From: Darksidea phi
Lineage: Eukaryota > Ascomycota > Dothideomycetes > Pleosporales > Lentitheciaceae
Reading direction: 5' to 3'
Length of the DNA stretch: 64,000 bases
NCBI GenBank assembly: GCA_030770425.1
Contig: JASJFT010000157.1
Span: 43,339-107,338, forward strand
The notes under the pieces: model-generated
Told to the model about the DNA's origin: nothing
What the model saw: only the letters and a program-made list of their open reading frames with translations
Database searches by the model: none
Position numbers and translations under genes: made by a program
Part shown: in pieces, positions 35,721 to 46,424 of the stretch
Position numbering within the stretch: position 1 is the first letter of the stretch
Layout of the letters: every line of letters begins with the position of its first letter

Positions 35721-36394
35721 ATGATCCCGCATACGATACCCATACGACTACGTGCTACGGTCGCCGTTTTGTCCTAGGCTGGCATTGTACTTGTTTTGCT
35801 TGCCGCTCTCTCCCTATTGCTTTTCATCTCCTTTGTGTATTTCACAGCGTAGACTCATGGTTACGCCACCAATGCCCAAACCTATGCAGGTTTCATCCGT
35901 GTAAAAGCAATCTCTGTCGATTGAACTCTGTCACAATCTCCTATGTTGTCTACTCCTTGTGTTTCTCTTCACTGCAAAAGTAATAGGGACCTCCATGGCG
36001 TAGAAGTGCGGGCGCTCAAGCGCAAAGACATTTGTTGAATTTACTTTAATACATTCACTAAACAGCCAGTACTTTTATATGGTTTTAGCTTTATACCCTT
36101 CGTCTTCCCTATTTGGCTAGAGGCAGTTGGTTGGTTGCGGGCTGGGGCCGGGGCCGGTGAGGTTGGCTGGTTCAGTTGATTTTCTTCGGTTTGGGGTCTG
36201 TAGCCCTTTTGGAGACTGGGTGTGGATTAGTTATTGTCCTGGCGCTCGATAGGTCTAGTCCCAGGTTTGGCTTCAGAATGCGATCAACATTCCAGCATGG
36301 TTACTAGCTGTTGTAGTGGCTCTGGAGGGCTTGAAAAGTATGGAAGTATATGGTCTTGAGACCGCAAGTAGTCTACTACAACTTCGCCCTGCTC
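35721..36394. other. Intergenic, 3' flank of ApsA
   Basis: About 670 bp separating ApsA (+) from a decayed ligase (-). It contains G/T-rich sequence at about 36120-36200 with repeated GGTTGGCTGG and GGGGCCGG words. No open frame of interest, no RNA gene. Confidence 0.45.
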
Positions 36395-37290
36395 TCATCT
36401 TTGACCATCATAGTCCTCCCTTTTCCTTTCGCTATCCCGCAACACTCTCCTCAGTATCTTCCTACTTGCACTTTTCGGAATCTCTCCAACGAACTCCACT
36501 TCCCGAACCCAATTGTGCCGCACTTTTCTCTCCTGCACAAAAGCGATCAACTCCTGCCCTAGCGCTGAATTCTCCTCAGCCCTTTCCTTTGACTTCAAAA
36601 ACGCTTTGGACAGTTCCCCATAAAAGTCTTCCCGGATACCCATAATGGCCACGTCGTCGACTTTGCTGTTGCCGAGGAGCAAGTCAAGCTCGGCGAATGC
36701 AACACCGATGCCTTTGATTATTATAAGTTCTCTGATGCAGTCAATGATGTGAATCATGCCTGTGTGCAGCCAGCCATCAGAGCCAAAGGTCCCCTCTACC
36801 GCTTTAGAGTTGTTAAGGTAGTCCATTACGGCTTGAGGGCCGCGGGCGAGCACTTCGCCTTGCTCACCCACGTGGCCTTCCGTGCCATCCTCTTTCAAGG
36901 TCTTGACTTCGGTGGAAGCAACGATAGCTCCCCCCTGTGGGCGTATTTGTAGCTGTACTGTCCGGTGAGTGCGCGGTGATGCAGGAGCAGGATTTTGAAC
37001 CGATCACCTGAAATATACGTTAGCTATAGCGAACTGGATAGAGCAGGGATATGCCGACCGATCCGTCCATCCTCTACATACTCTCTCATCCCTCCCTTCT
37101 CCTCTCAGCAATGCATCCCATTCTTCCCAATAACACCGCATATAGCCTGCGTACGAAAAACGCTAGAGCAGCTTCCCATTCTTCACATACCTGGAATACC
37201 TGGGCACGTCCGCGTGCGACAGTACCCAAAACCTTCGCAAGAAACAATATGGTTTAGATCAAAAGGCGTCATCACGGATTGCCGAATGTG
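36395..37290 (-). pseudogene. Relic of an acyl-CoA/4-coumarate-CoA ligase
   Basis: The frame at 36395-36957 encodes the C-terminal part of an ANL-superfamily ligase: DGTEGHVGEQGEVLARGPQAV, then FGSDGWLHTG, IRELIIIKGIGVAFAELDLLL, and the final EIPKSASRKILRRVLRD with the catalytic Lys kept. The segment that should read GDxGYxDxxGxxxIVDR is contracted to GMIHIIDC, losing the hinge Asp region, and the Gly before the catalytic Lys is Arg. The N-terminal about 350 residues are absent in frame; a short piece at about 37220-37285 (VMTPFDLNHIVSC) resembles an upstream family block but is followed by stops. I read this as a decaying gene. A heavily intron-split functional gene is unlikely because of the internal loss. 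Confidence 0.7.
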
Positions 37291-37803
37291 GAATAGGGTT
37301 CGATATTGCGAAGGATTGGAAGTAGGCAGGCGTGTAAGGAATTGGCTGATCTTGTGTAACGATAGCCTTGTGATAGGCTAACCGAGATGGACATGTACAG
37401 TGTCACGAGCATGAGCGGACACACCCAACGGGACTTGCTACTGGTGGGAGGAGTCTTCTGAGTTGCTCTGGGAAATGTTCGGCGTGGACTAAGATTGGTG
37501 GGCTATGTGCCTAGTATGTTCTATTACTGCCACGACAAGTATACGACTATATCTCTCATGCGAAACGTGAGACTGGTGACATCGAATAAGGGTGTACTCG
37601 GGGGTACGAACGGCGTCGCAATTACAAGACAACGGCGCTTCTAGGATGAGACAATAGGTGCTGGTACCCCTCTGGATACGCTTTGCTAACTTCGTACTCT
37701 GACCTGTAGTTTTCAGTAGAGACCATGGGAGTGAGACGCTCCTGTTGGAGCTAACACATGATATGGGGAAGATTTTAAATGGCAATGTTGGGGCCATTAT
37801 CGT
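37291..37803. other. Intergenic, no supported gene
   Basis: About 510 bp between the ligase relic and the SUA5 3' end. A 102-codon minus-strand frame at 37489-37797 shows no recognised domain. It may contain more eroded ligase sequence, but I could not identify any. Confidence 0.4.
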
Positions 37804-39309
37804 CTAGATCTTGATCTCCGCAGCCTTCCTCAGCCGGTTCATAACTGCGGCTGCTATGTCGTCACCGGTATTATCATCAATGCCCTCTACATATATTACG
37901 TCCACATTCTTCTTGTCCAGCTCCCGCAGCGCGGAAAAGAGGCCTCGCGCTACATCTTCCGTCAAAGCACCGAGCGCGATATCCCATACAGATATGGGAG
38001 GTGATGTTGGTGAGAGGAGGGTGTGATGCGTAGCATGAGGTATTTGGTGTTGAGTAACGGAGCGGAAAAGGTTAGAGAGCGTAGGTCTGGAGCTCTCTAC
38101 TGGCGCTTGTGAAAGGGAGGTGCCGTTTGTGATCTGTGTGGCGGCATTTTCCTGCGCAACTGGTAAACCTAAAGCCATGGGCCAAGTTTTTGACCTGATG
38201 ATCCCTATACTCTTGTAACATTTCTCCTGACCCACGAGATCCTCCAAGTGAGGTGTCTTCGCACCGGCTTCGTATAGTACCACAGTAGCTTTGGGCGAAT
38301 AATGCCTATACTTCATTCCCGGCGCCCTCGGTTTGATGCCCTGCTCATGATTGTCCTTGTATCCCACCACAACGTTCTCCCATCCCGGACACTGCCGCAA
38401 TTGCTCTATCGTGACGCCGCCCGGACGCAATATGGTAGGTGGGTGTGACAACCCGTCAACGACAGTACTTTCAACACCAACTTCACAAGGGCCGCCATCG
38501 ACAATGGTATGTATGCGCCCTTCCAAATCATCTTTCACATGCTCGGCGGCGGTAGGCGAGGGTCTCGTGGATGCGTTCGCAGAGGGTCCGGCGAGCGGCA
38601 CACCGGCGAGCCGCATGAGGGCGAGAGAGAGGATGCTACGAGGCATGCGAGCGCCAAAAGTGTCCAATCCGGCTGTGACCTCGGGCGCTAGTACCGATCC
38701 CTTAGGATTCGGTAGAATAATCGTGAGAGGGCCCGGCCAAAATCTTTTGATCAACGGCTTATAGATATCAGGAATAGGGTCTGAGCCTCTATGATCCGCC
38801 TCGTTCTGCCCAGAGAGCAACGCGCGTAACTGCGGTATCGAATGGACGTGAACGATGAGAGGATTATCCGCCGGCCGCCCTTTGGCAGCAAAGATAGCGC
38901 GTACCGCTGAGCTCCTCGTTGCGTCTGCCCCAAGTCCGTAGACGGTTTCTGTAGGGAATGCGACAGGTATATCAGTCTCCTTCAGCTCTTGCGCTGCCCT
39001 TTGCAAACCCTCGAAATCTTTTCCAGACTCGTACTCAATTGCCCATTCCTCTACCAAAAACCCGATCTCTGGCTCGTTTCGTATTGTAAGTTTTCCCAGC
39101 TTATCAGGGTCCACGGGGAGGATGTCGGTGTCCATCGTGATTTGGGGTTTGGTACGGTAGAATAGCGGGGCGTTGGCTTTCAGCGCGGAAAGAGGAAAAC
39201 GAGTGGGCTCTGGCGCAATGACTTGTGCCAGAGTCTGCTGTGCACGAGTATATGAGGCGAAATTACGTGTGATGAGTACATTTGAGATGCGAAGGTAGCG
39301 TATGGGCAT
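37804..39309 (-). CDS. SUA5: Threonylcarbamoyl-AMP synthase Sua5 (YrdC family)
   Basis: A single exon; the first in-frame ATG is at 39309, giving 501 aa (the frame is open further upstream but only to a GTG). Sua5 makes threonylcarbamoyl-AMP from threonine, bicarbonate and ATP for the t6A modification at position 37 of ANN-decoding tRNAs. The YrdC domain is at about 100-300: IPVAFPTETVYGLGADA, IFAAKGRPADNPLIVHV, RFWPGPLTIIL, GVPLAGPSANASTRPSPT and VESTVVDG. The Sua5 C-terminal domain follows (SPGMKYRHYSPKA-like block APGMKYRHYSPKA, then DIALGALTEDVARGLFSALRELD and VEGIDDNTGDDIAAAVMNRL). The first about 57 residues resemble a mitochondrial presequence, and a second ATG at 39135 begins MDTDILPV, giving a 443-aa form without it. 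Confidence 0.94.
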   Translation of the reverse strand: MPIRYLRISNVLITRNFASYTRAQQTLAQVIAPEPTRFPLSALKANAPLFYRTKPQITMDTDILPVDPDKLGKLTIRNEPEIGFLVEEWAIEYESGKDFEGLQRAAQELKETDIPVAFPTETVYGLGADATRSSAVRAIFAAKGRPADNPLIVHVHSIPQLRALLSGQNEADHRGSDPIPDIYKPLIKRFWPGPLTIILPNPKGSVLAPEVTAGLDTFGARMPRSILSLALMRLAGVPLAGPSANASTRPSPTAAEHVKDDLEGRIHTIVDGGPCEVGVESTVVDGLSHPPTILRPGGVTIEQLRQCPGWENVVVGYKDNHEQGIKPRAPGMKYRHYSPKATVVLYEAGAKTPHLEDLVGQEKCYKSIGIIRSKTWPMALGLPVAQENAATQITNGTSLSQAPVESSRPTLSNLFRSVTQHQIPHATHHTLLSPTSPPISVWDIALGALTEDVARGLFSALRELDKKNVDVIYVEGIDDNTGDDIAAAVMNRLRKAAEIKI

Positions 39310-39696
39310 CAAAACATTGCCAAGTAGCTTGATGGAGAGGAAGATGTTGGCCCAAAATTTATGACTCGGAGGTCCGCGAACTGTTCGGTTCTGAGGCTTG
39401 GCATCCAGTACGTCATTCACCGAAGCAGAAAATGAGCCCTACTGAGAAAAAGTATTATTGCAATCTGTTTTTCATGGACGAGAAGTAGATGAAGAACCAA
39501 TAATCATTTCATGAGCCGCCCAAGCTATCCAATGAAATCTCGTTATCCAGCGCATGCAAACAAACAATAATTCCCACAAGCCATCCAAACAATGACGCCA
39601 ATTCATCGCTATCCTTACATGTTCGAAAGGGTATTCCGACGCCGCTGTACAGATAGAAAAATCCTACTTGAAGAACATAGTCGAACAGGCCCTTTT
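39310..39696 (-). promoter_or_regulatory. Gap between cohesin gene and SUA5
   Basis: 387 bp holding the 3' flank of the Rad21 gene and the SUA5 promoter. The SUA5 frame is open back to 39420 but without an ATG, so 39310-39420 is taken as leader. No other feature was seen. Confidence 0.45.
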
Positions 39697-41656
39697 CTAC
39701 GCTTCGGCAGCAATCTCCGCAGAAGGTACGGGAGCAGCAGGTGTTGCCGAAGGTTGTGTTGCTTGCGCCGCTTCTCGAGCTTCTGCGGCCTTGATCGCCT
39801 CCGCACCCGAGACATCAGTCTCAGCCCATGAGCCCCAGAGACCTCGCTTGGCACGGATTTTGATCAGACCGCCCAGCTCATTCTCCTTTGCTTGTTGCTC
39901 GACCTTGATGGCATCCTTGGTAGCTAGCACCAAAATCTCATTGAACATGCGGGCGACATCGGCCTTAGTCGTGTTGTCCTCGGGGAACATGCCTTGGAAA
40001 GATACGGCGGTTTTCACTCGCTCCTCCTCGCTGGTCGCGGCTGCGTCACCGAAAACTTGTCGCAACAGGTGAACAGCATGCTTTGTCTCGAGCGAAACCA
40101 CCCCGCTATCTGCAGGGTGCAGGAGAGGAACGGTGGTGTCGTCGAAGGTGTCAATCGGCCCAGGTGAGAATACTTCCTCCTCGTCATCGTGCGGGATGCC
40201 AACCTCCTCACCAGGAAGCTCGATCCCCTCTTCTGCCTCTTGGCCAAGCGAGGTGTCTCCACCTATATCTACGTGTATGTCCTCCAATAGAGGCTCATCC
40301 TGCTCGAACTCTAGCTGAGGTATCTTCTCAGCGCCAGCGCTTGCTTGCTCATCTGCTGTCTCCACGTCGGCAATGCCACTGTCCCGCTTCCGCTTCTGGC
40401 TTGGACGCGACACAACCTCCAAGGACAAAATGCCTCGGAGTTCTGGAGCCCACCCCTGGCTTCGCCCATCACCAAGAATGCTGGATACGAAGCCACCCGA
40501 CTTCTGCATATTCATCAAAGTCATGAGCAGAGGGTCGCGGGGTAGGAATGAAGCAGGCTTGAGGATGTTGTCGCGGTTGTTCTGCTGGGCACGGATCTCG
40601 TTGCTAGTCAGTTGTGTTTGAGTATCCTGCTGTATCAATCTACGGCGTTTGGCCCTGGCTTGATGCTCAACCTCCTCTTCATCCTGCTCCTGCTCAGGTG
40701 CGGGCTGGAAAATGCTTGGGTGTTGGACTTCCTGCTCCAGCGCGCGTTCCTCATCTTCGCCGAGCTCAGAAAGAGGTGATGGGGATCGCTCACGGACTCC
40801 AGGCTCCGCGCTGCCAGCCACAGTTGGCTCTTCCGGGATGTCCAGTTCTGTAATGCCACCCATGGGAATGTCGACGCCCTCGATGCTGATTTCTGGGGCA
40901 GGAGGCATTTCGGTAAGATCGTCGCCAAATTCGATACCCAAGTCGTCTTCTCCTAAATCTTTGAAACTGGTGCCAAACTCCTCGGAAGCGCGACGTTCAG
41001 GTGGCGCCTCACGACCGCGCTCGATACTTGTACCTTCGTCAAAGGGAGCTTCGGGATGATCCAAATCATCGCCGAAGTCCAAACCAAGGTCATCAGTATC
41101 GTCCAAGATTTCAGGCTCGGCGCGGGGTTGCTCAACGCTGGCAGATAGAAACTGGCTGCTGTCCCAATCGTGCATAGTGAGATCCGGGAGACCTAGACCA
41201 AGATCCAAAGGCTGCGACAGGAGGAGCGAGGGATCCGGCATGGGCGCGAGTAAGTCAATGTCGGTGATGGCGTCGGGTAGTGTTAAGGCTGCGGGATTCG
41301 CAAGATGCGAATGGGCAGGCAAGTCGATATTTCCTGGCTTGAAGGCCTGTTGCGACGGATCAGCTTGAAAGCGACATTGAATAGACCAATCTTACCATCT
41401 TGATCTTCCAGAGCGCGTCACTGCAGTCATCCAGAAGATAACGCGCCTTCCTGCTGTAGATGCGGACCACACCCAGGAGCAAGGATCCGCTCAGGCGGAG
41501 CGAGAAGGGAGCGCGCGGACGCATGATCTCGCTGATGTCTTCGTCGATTTTGTCTTGCAGCACCTGTGCCTTGGTGAGCTTCTTCTCGACGTTGGCGGCC
41601 ATCCAGACGCGGGCCAGCGCCCCGGACCGCTGCAGCAATTCGGTAGGATAAAACAT
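39697..41656 (-). CDS. RAD21: Cohesin kleisin subunit Rad21/Scc1
   Basis: Two exons, 41396-41656 and 39697-41346, give 636 aa. This subunit closes the Smc1-Smc3 ring that holds sister chromatids together and is cut by separase at anaphase. The N-terminal domain (residues 1 to about 105) opens with MFYPTELLQRSGALARVWMAA and includes SLRLSGSLLLGVVRIYSRKARYLLDDC. The middle is acidic and disordered and contains two separase-type motifs, SVEQPR (157-162) and SIERGR (194-199). The C-terminal winged-helix domain (about 580-636) reads VARMFNEILVLATKDAIKVEQ and IKIRAKRGLWGSW. The 49-nt intron falls right after KIKM, joining AFKPGNIDLP as in orthologues. An Rec8 meiotic paralogue is less likely given the N-terminal sequence. 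Confidence 0.93.
41011..41028 (-). other. Candidate separase site 2 (SIERGR)
   Basis: Residues 194-199 of Rad21 match [D/S]xExxR with Gly before the cleaved Arg199, as in the yeast sites. It is flanked by an acidic stretch (FDEGT) on the N-terminal side. This is the stronger of the two sites. Confidence 0.6.
41122..41139 (-). other. Candidate separase site 1 (SVEQPR)
   Basis: Residues 157-162 of Rad21 match the separase consensus [D/S]xExxR, with cleavage expected after Arg162. It lies in the acidic linker between the two globular ends, where cleavage would open the ring. Yeast Scc1 uses the similar SVEQGR. A Pro before the Arg is unusual and may weaken it. Confidence 0.5.
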
Positions 41657-42430
41657 GGTGACGATTGAATGGGCGATAAGCTGTTTCTGGAGACGTTTCT
41701 CGTCCTAGACTTCCAAAAGGTGCGATTAGAATGGGGTTTGGCGCGTGCGCGCGGTCTTGTTTTGTTGTGGTCCAGGCGCGTCTAGGGAAGGGCTATTTTT
41801 CGTGTAAAAGTCGTGCGCAGCTGGCGGAGCTCCGGGCGCCGAGAGCGCGCACAGCTATCACAAAGAGCAGTTGGGGTGGTCGTCTGGTGATGGAGGAGGT
41901 GAGCGAGTGTTGACGATTGACAAGTCAGTCCAGGTTGAGGCTGGCGGAGGCTGGGAGGGCGATCCTTGGCGCTCGCTTAGGTAATGTCGAGACTACAAGC
42001 GGCCCGATGCGGAAGAGCCAAGACATGATCGGTGAGGCTCTGGATGCGGCCGTCTGCAGCACCGTGTGCATGCGGAATAGCCCCTGCGAACAGGAGGCCT
42101 CGAACCGCCGTCTCCTACCTGCCGAGACTAATGGCCACAAGCACTACTCTGACGTTTTACCGCGCGTGAAACTGCGGATGCTATCTAGCCCCTGGCGCTG
42201 CACTGGAGGCGCTCGGTCGCGCTTTGCGTTTTAATCCACCATCCAAGATCCACATACCAGTTCACCACCCTCTACGTCCATCCGCACCCCGAGCGCTTCC
42301 TGCTCCCACACACATGCTTCCCCCAGCGTCAATGCGATAGCGAGCCTCCTCATAGTCCCTCTCCCCTCCCCGGCTTTCCCTCAAGCCACGTGTAGGGCGC
42401 CGCGCAACAGTGGCCTTTGGCCATGCCAAT
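41657..42430. promoter_or_regulatory. Divergent promoter, Rad21 and PMR1
   Basis: About 770 bp between the ATGs of the cohesin gene (-) and PMR1 (+). The final 200 bp before PMR1 are strongly C-rich on the plus strand (CCACCCTC, CCTCTCCCC tracts). Short frames only. No specific binding site is claimed. Confidence 0.45.
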
Positions 42431-45400
42431 ATGACCAGAGCCTCTACGCCGTCGCTCCCGTTATACCATGCCCCAGCAAAAACAGATAAATCCTCTCGTA
42501 CAGCCTCACCGTTTCTACAGCCCCCGGAGCCGCCGCAACGACGTGCAACACCCGCGGTAAGCCTCGCAAAGCCCGTTCATGCTTCAACAGACCAGGACTA
42601 ACGGAGCATGCAACGTAGTCGAAAACATCGCAATATTCCCTCCTTTCTCCGCAAGAGACGGCACGAAAGCTGTCGACATCTGTGACCCATGGCCTCTCCT
42701 CGTCTTCCGCGTCCTCTCGTATACATACCCACGGCCTCAATGAGCTCCCCCACGAAGAGCCGGAGCCGCTGTGGCTGCGCTTCATCAAGCAGTTTAAGGA
42801 GACGCTGATACTGCTATTACTTGGTTCCGCCGCAGTGTCGTTGTTCATGGGTAACTTGGATGATGCGGTCAGCATAGCCGCGGCCGTTACCATTGTAGTC
42901 ACGGTGGGCTTCGTGCAGGAATATCGATCCGAGAAGTCGCTCGAGGCGCTGAACCAGCTGGTTCCCCATGCCGCCCATGTCATCCGTGCTGGCGTAGAAC
43001 AATCGCGACATGGTCGCACACCGAACGATGGCAGTTCTGAGGGGTTCGAGTTGGATGACTTGAAGGACACAGTAGCATCTCTAGAAGCTGCCGAGGGACT
43101 ATCGAGCACTATTTCCGCAACCCTGCTGGTACCGGGGGATCTGGTGTTATTTCATACTGGCGACCGCATTCCCGCAGACATCAGGATCACTCATGCGGCG
43201 GACCTCACAATTGATGAATCCAACCTCACAGGTGAAAATGAGCCGGTACCGAAAGTGCCTGATACTATACACCCTCTGGCCGGCATTCAGCGCTCACAGT
43301 CACCCTTTTATGCCTCCGAGGCCGCCGGAACGGTCGGTGCCGATATCCGCCTCAACGACCAGAAGAACATTGCCTTTATGGGTACACTTGTTCGATCTGG
43401 GTACGGACAAGGATTGGTGGTTGGAACAGGGGGAGACACAGAGTTTGGAGCCATCTCAGCTTCACTACAAGAGATCGAAAGTCCCCGGACACCTCTGCAG
43501 CTCTCGATGGACAGACTCGGAAAAGAGCTTAGCTACATGTCGTTTGGGGTCATTGCATTCATCATACTCCTCGGCATGTGGAGAGGCTGGGAATTCTTGG
43601 AGATGTTCCAGATTGGCGTATCGTTGGCCGTTGCTGCAATCCCAGAGGGTCTGCCCATTATCGTCACCGTTACCCTTGCCTTGGGCGTGCTCCGAATGTC
43701 AAGGCGGGATGCCATCGTTCGACGCCTGCCCAGCGTTGAGACACTTGCATCGGTTAATGTCATCTGTAGCGACAAGACGGGTAAGTAATCAGCAAGGGAT
43801 AGACATTGGACTTAGCTAACAACCGAAGGCACGTTGACTACAAACCATATGACAGTAACCAAAATCTGGCATTTCGACGAACCATCTCCAATAGATGTGA
43901 ACAAGAAGACTGATTCCGACGCTCTCGACTCTCCTACACGAACTGTGATACGCATCGGAAATATTGTGAACAATGCGCGCCTCCTGGGGACACGTGCAGC
44001 TTCTACGGCTGCCGTTCTGTCGTCTACCATGGGCGATGATTCATCTGGAGTGAAGAGTCGGTGGGTAGGCCAACCGACAGACGTTGCTCTTCTCGACCTT
44101 GTCGATGCATTTGGCGAAGACGATGTTCGGGAGAGAATCGGACCGCGAAAATATGAAACCCCTTTTAGCTCTGAGCGGAAGTGGATGGGAGTTGTCATCA
44201 AGAGCAGCTCAGGTACGGATCCTGCCCCAGGCCGAGATGTGGCATACATCAAGGGCGCCCTGGAAAAAGTACTGGATCGGTGCGATACTTATGTCAACTC
44301 TCAGGGGCACGAAGTCCCCTTGGATCAAGGACACAGACAGGAAGCTATCAAAGCTGCCGACACAATGGCACAAGATGGTCTCCGAGTACTTGGTTTCGCA
44401 AGCGGTGCATCAAGAGACGGCCGTAGATCGCCAAGCAAAGGCGTAAGTGGCGCCACTACACCAGTTCCATTGTCTGGGCTTGGAGAAGATGAGCACTATC
44501 GAGGCCTAGTATTTGCTGGCCTCGTTGGCATGAATGATCCTCCAAGGAAGGGTGTAGAAAGGTCTATTCGGCGCTTGATGGCTGGTAAGGTGAAAGTTAT
44601 TATGATCACTGGAGATGCAGAGACTACGGCAGTCGCTATCGGCAAGAAGCTCGGTATGCCTATCAGCATAAATTCGTCTATAGGGCGTTCTGTCCTGCGT
44701 GGCGATGAACTGGACCAAATGAGCGAAGAGGAACTCACCCAAGCCATTGCTACCACGTCGATCTTCGCCCGCACAAGTCCTGAGCATAAGATGAAGATTG
44801 TCCGTGCGCTCCAGGCCCGCGGCGACGTCGTAGCCATGACTGGTGACGGAGTGAATGACGCTCCGGCTCTCAAAAAGGCAGACATCGGCATTTCCATGGG
44901 CAGACTGGGCACCGACGTCGCGAAAGAAGCGGCAGACATGATTCTTACTGATGACAACTTTTCGACAATATTGAATGCTATCGAAGAAGGCAAGGGCATT
45001 TTCTACAACATACAAAACTTCCTCACCTTCCAGCTTAGTACCAGCGCTGCAGCCCTCAGCCTCGTACTCTTCAGTACCTTCCTCGGGTTCCAGAACCCGC
45101 TCAACGCTATGCAGATTCTGTGGATAAGTATGTCATACTCATATACTGGTGTCTCTCAGCACACGCTAATTTGATACGTGTAGACATTCTTATGGACGGT
45201 CCCCCGGCCCAATCACTCGGCGTTGAACCTGTCGACCCAGCCGTAATGTCGCGCCCCCCACGGCCCCGGAAGGCGCGTGTCTTGACCCGCGCTCTGATCC
45301 AACGCGTCCTCCAGTCCGCTACTATCATCATGCTCGGCACACTCACAACGTACTACCGCGAAATGAGCGTTGACGGCCAGATCACCGCCCGCGATACCAC

Positions 45401-45728
45401 TATGACGTTCACCTGCTTCGTGCTTTTTGACATGTTCAATGCACTTACGTGTCGGTCTGAAAGCAAGTCTGTACTCAATGGTGAGATTCAGGTATTCGGG
45501 AATAAAATGTTTAACTATGCGGTTGCGGGAAGCTTAATTGGGCAGCTCATGGTTATCTACTTCCCGCCGTTGCAGAGCATATTCCAAACGGAGGCGTTAG
45601 GATTGATGGATCTGGTGCATTTGATTGCTGTGGCGAGCTGTGTCTTTTGGGCTGATGAAGCGAGGAAATGGTACACTAGGTGGAAGGCTGGGAGGAGGAT
45701 GGTTGGCGGGTATAGTGCTAGTGTATGA
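42431..45728 (+). CDS. PMR1: Golgi Ca2+/Mn2+-transporting P-type ATPase PMR1
   Basis: Four exons, 42431-42556, 42619-43780, 43829-45127 and 45184-45728, give 1043 aa. PMR1 pumps Ca2+ and Mn2+ into the Golgi for glycosylation and secretion. Exon 1 (42 codons, Pro/Ser-rich) joins [21 protein letters not shown], the usual N-terminal domain. Then come [14 protein letters not shown], the first helices, [21 protein letters not shown], the actuator loop [15 protein letters not shown]4 with [18 protein letters not shown], the phosphorylation motif SDKTGTLTT (Asp at about 427), [21 protein letters not shown], and the hinge [22 protein letters not shown]. The last exon carries M6-M10 with [16 protein letters not shown]. 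Introns are 62, 48 and 56 nt with clear CTAAC/CTAAT branch sites. A stretch of about 45 residues ([15 protein letters not shown]...) is inserted in the actuator loop. Confidence 0.95.
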
Positions 45729-46424
45729 TATTGTAAGCTTTGGTAGCCACGCGCTCATTGTTGGATATACGGATAGAGCGTCTGCGGTAAATAAAGTATG
45801 AGTTCGCGTCTTACCCTGAGCACCACCAGACCAGGATAGCCTAGTCAGCATTATTCTCTGTCGACCATGCCTCCCGATATGCCTCCTATCTCGATATCCC
45901 AGAATCCTCCTGCCTCTTCTTATACATTGGCAAAAAGTCCTTTCTTTGAGACACCCAAGAAGGAGTGCCCTTTCGCCAGCCATGCCCTACTGATGTTACC
46001 CGACATCCAGCATGCTGATGTCGCAGAGCTGCTAGGCTCAAGGATGCTCCGCCAGTCACCTAACCTAACGAGGAAAATGCCGGTATAGAGAGGTTCAAGC
46101 TGTGACCTTGCACGGAGAGGCAGGAACAAATTTGGATAGGACGACACTGAATATGGAACCTGCTTATAGTACAACACGTCAAAAACTACTCAATTCGCAC
46201 CGCACCAAGCAAAGTAGCCAGCGAACAAGATAACGCCGAATACCCTGTCGACAGCAGATGCCTAGAATCCAGCGCCTAAAAAGCCGGGTATCATTCCTAA
46301 AAACGTACGCCACCAATTCTATGCAAAGCGTAAACTCTTGGCTCATTGTTAGAAAACGCCGCGCATATGCCAAACTCATCACTGAACGCCCGAAATGCCT
46401 TTTCGAAAAGTAACATGCCTACTC
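45729..46424. other. Convergent 3' flanks
   Basis: About 700 bp between the 3' ends of PMR1 (+) and Ada1 (-). Frames of up to 85 codons on both strands (for example 45867-46088 +) lack recognisable features and overlap, so none is called. Confidence 0.45.

Noticed and set aside
39310..39420. Longer SUA5 N-terminus
   Set aside because: The frame is open back to 39420 but begins with GTG, not ATG; treated as leader.
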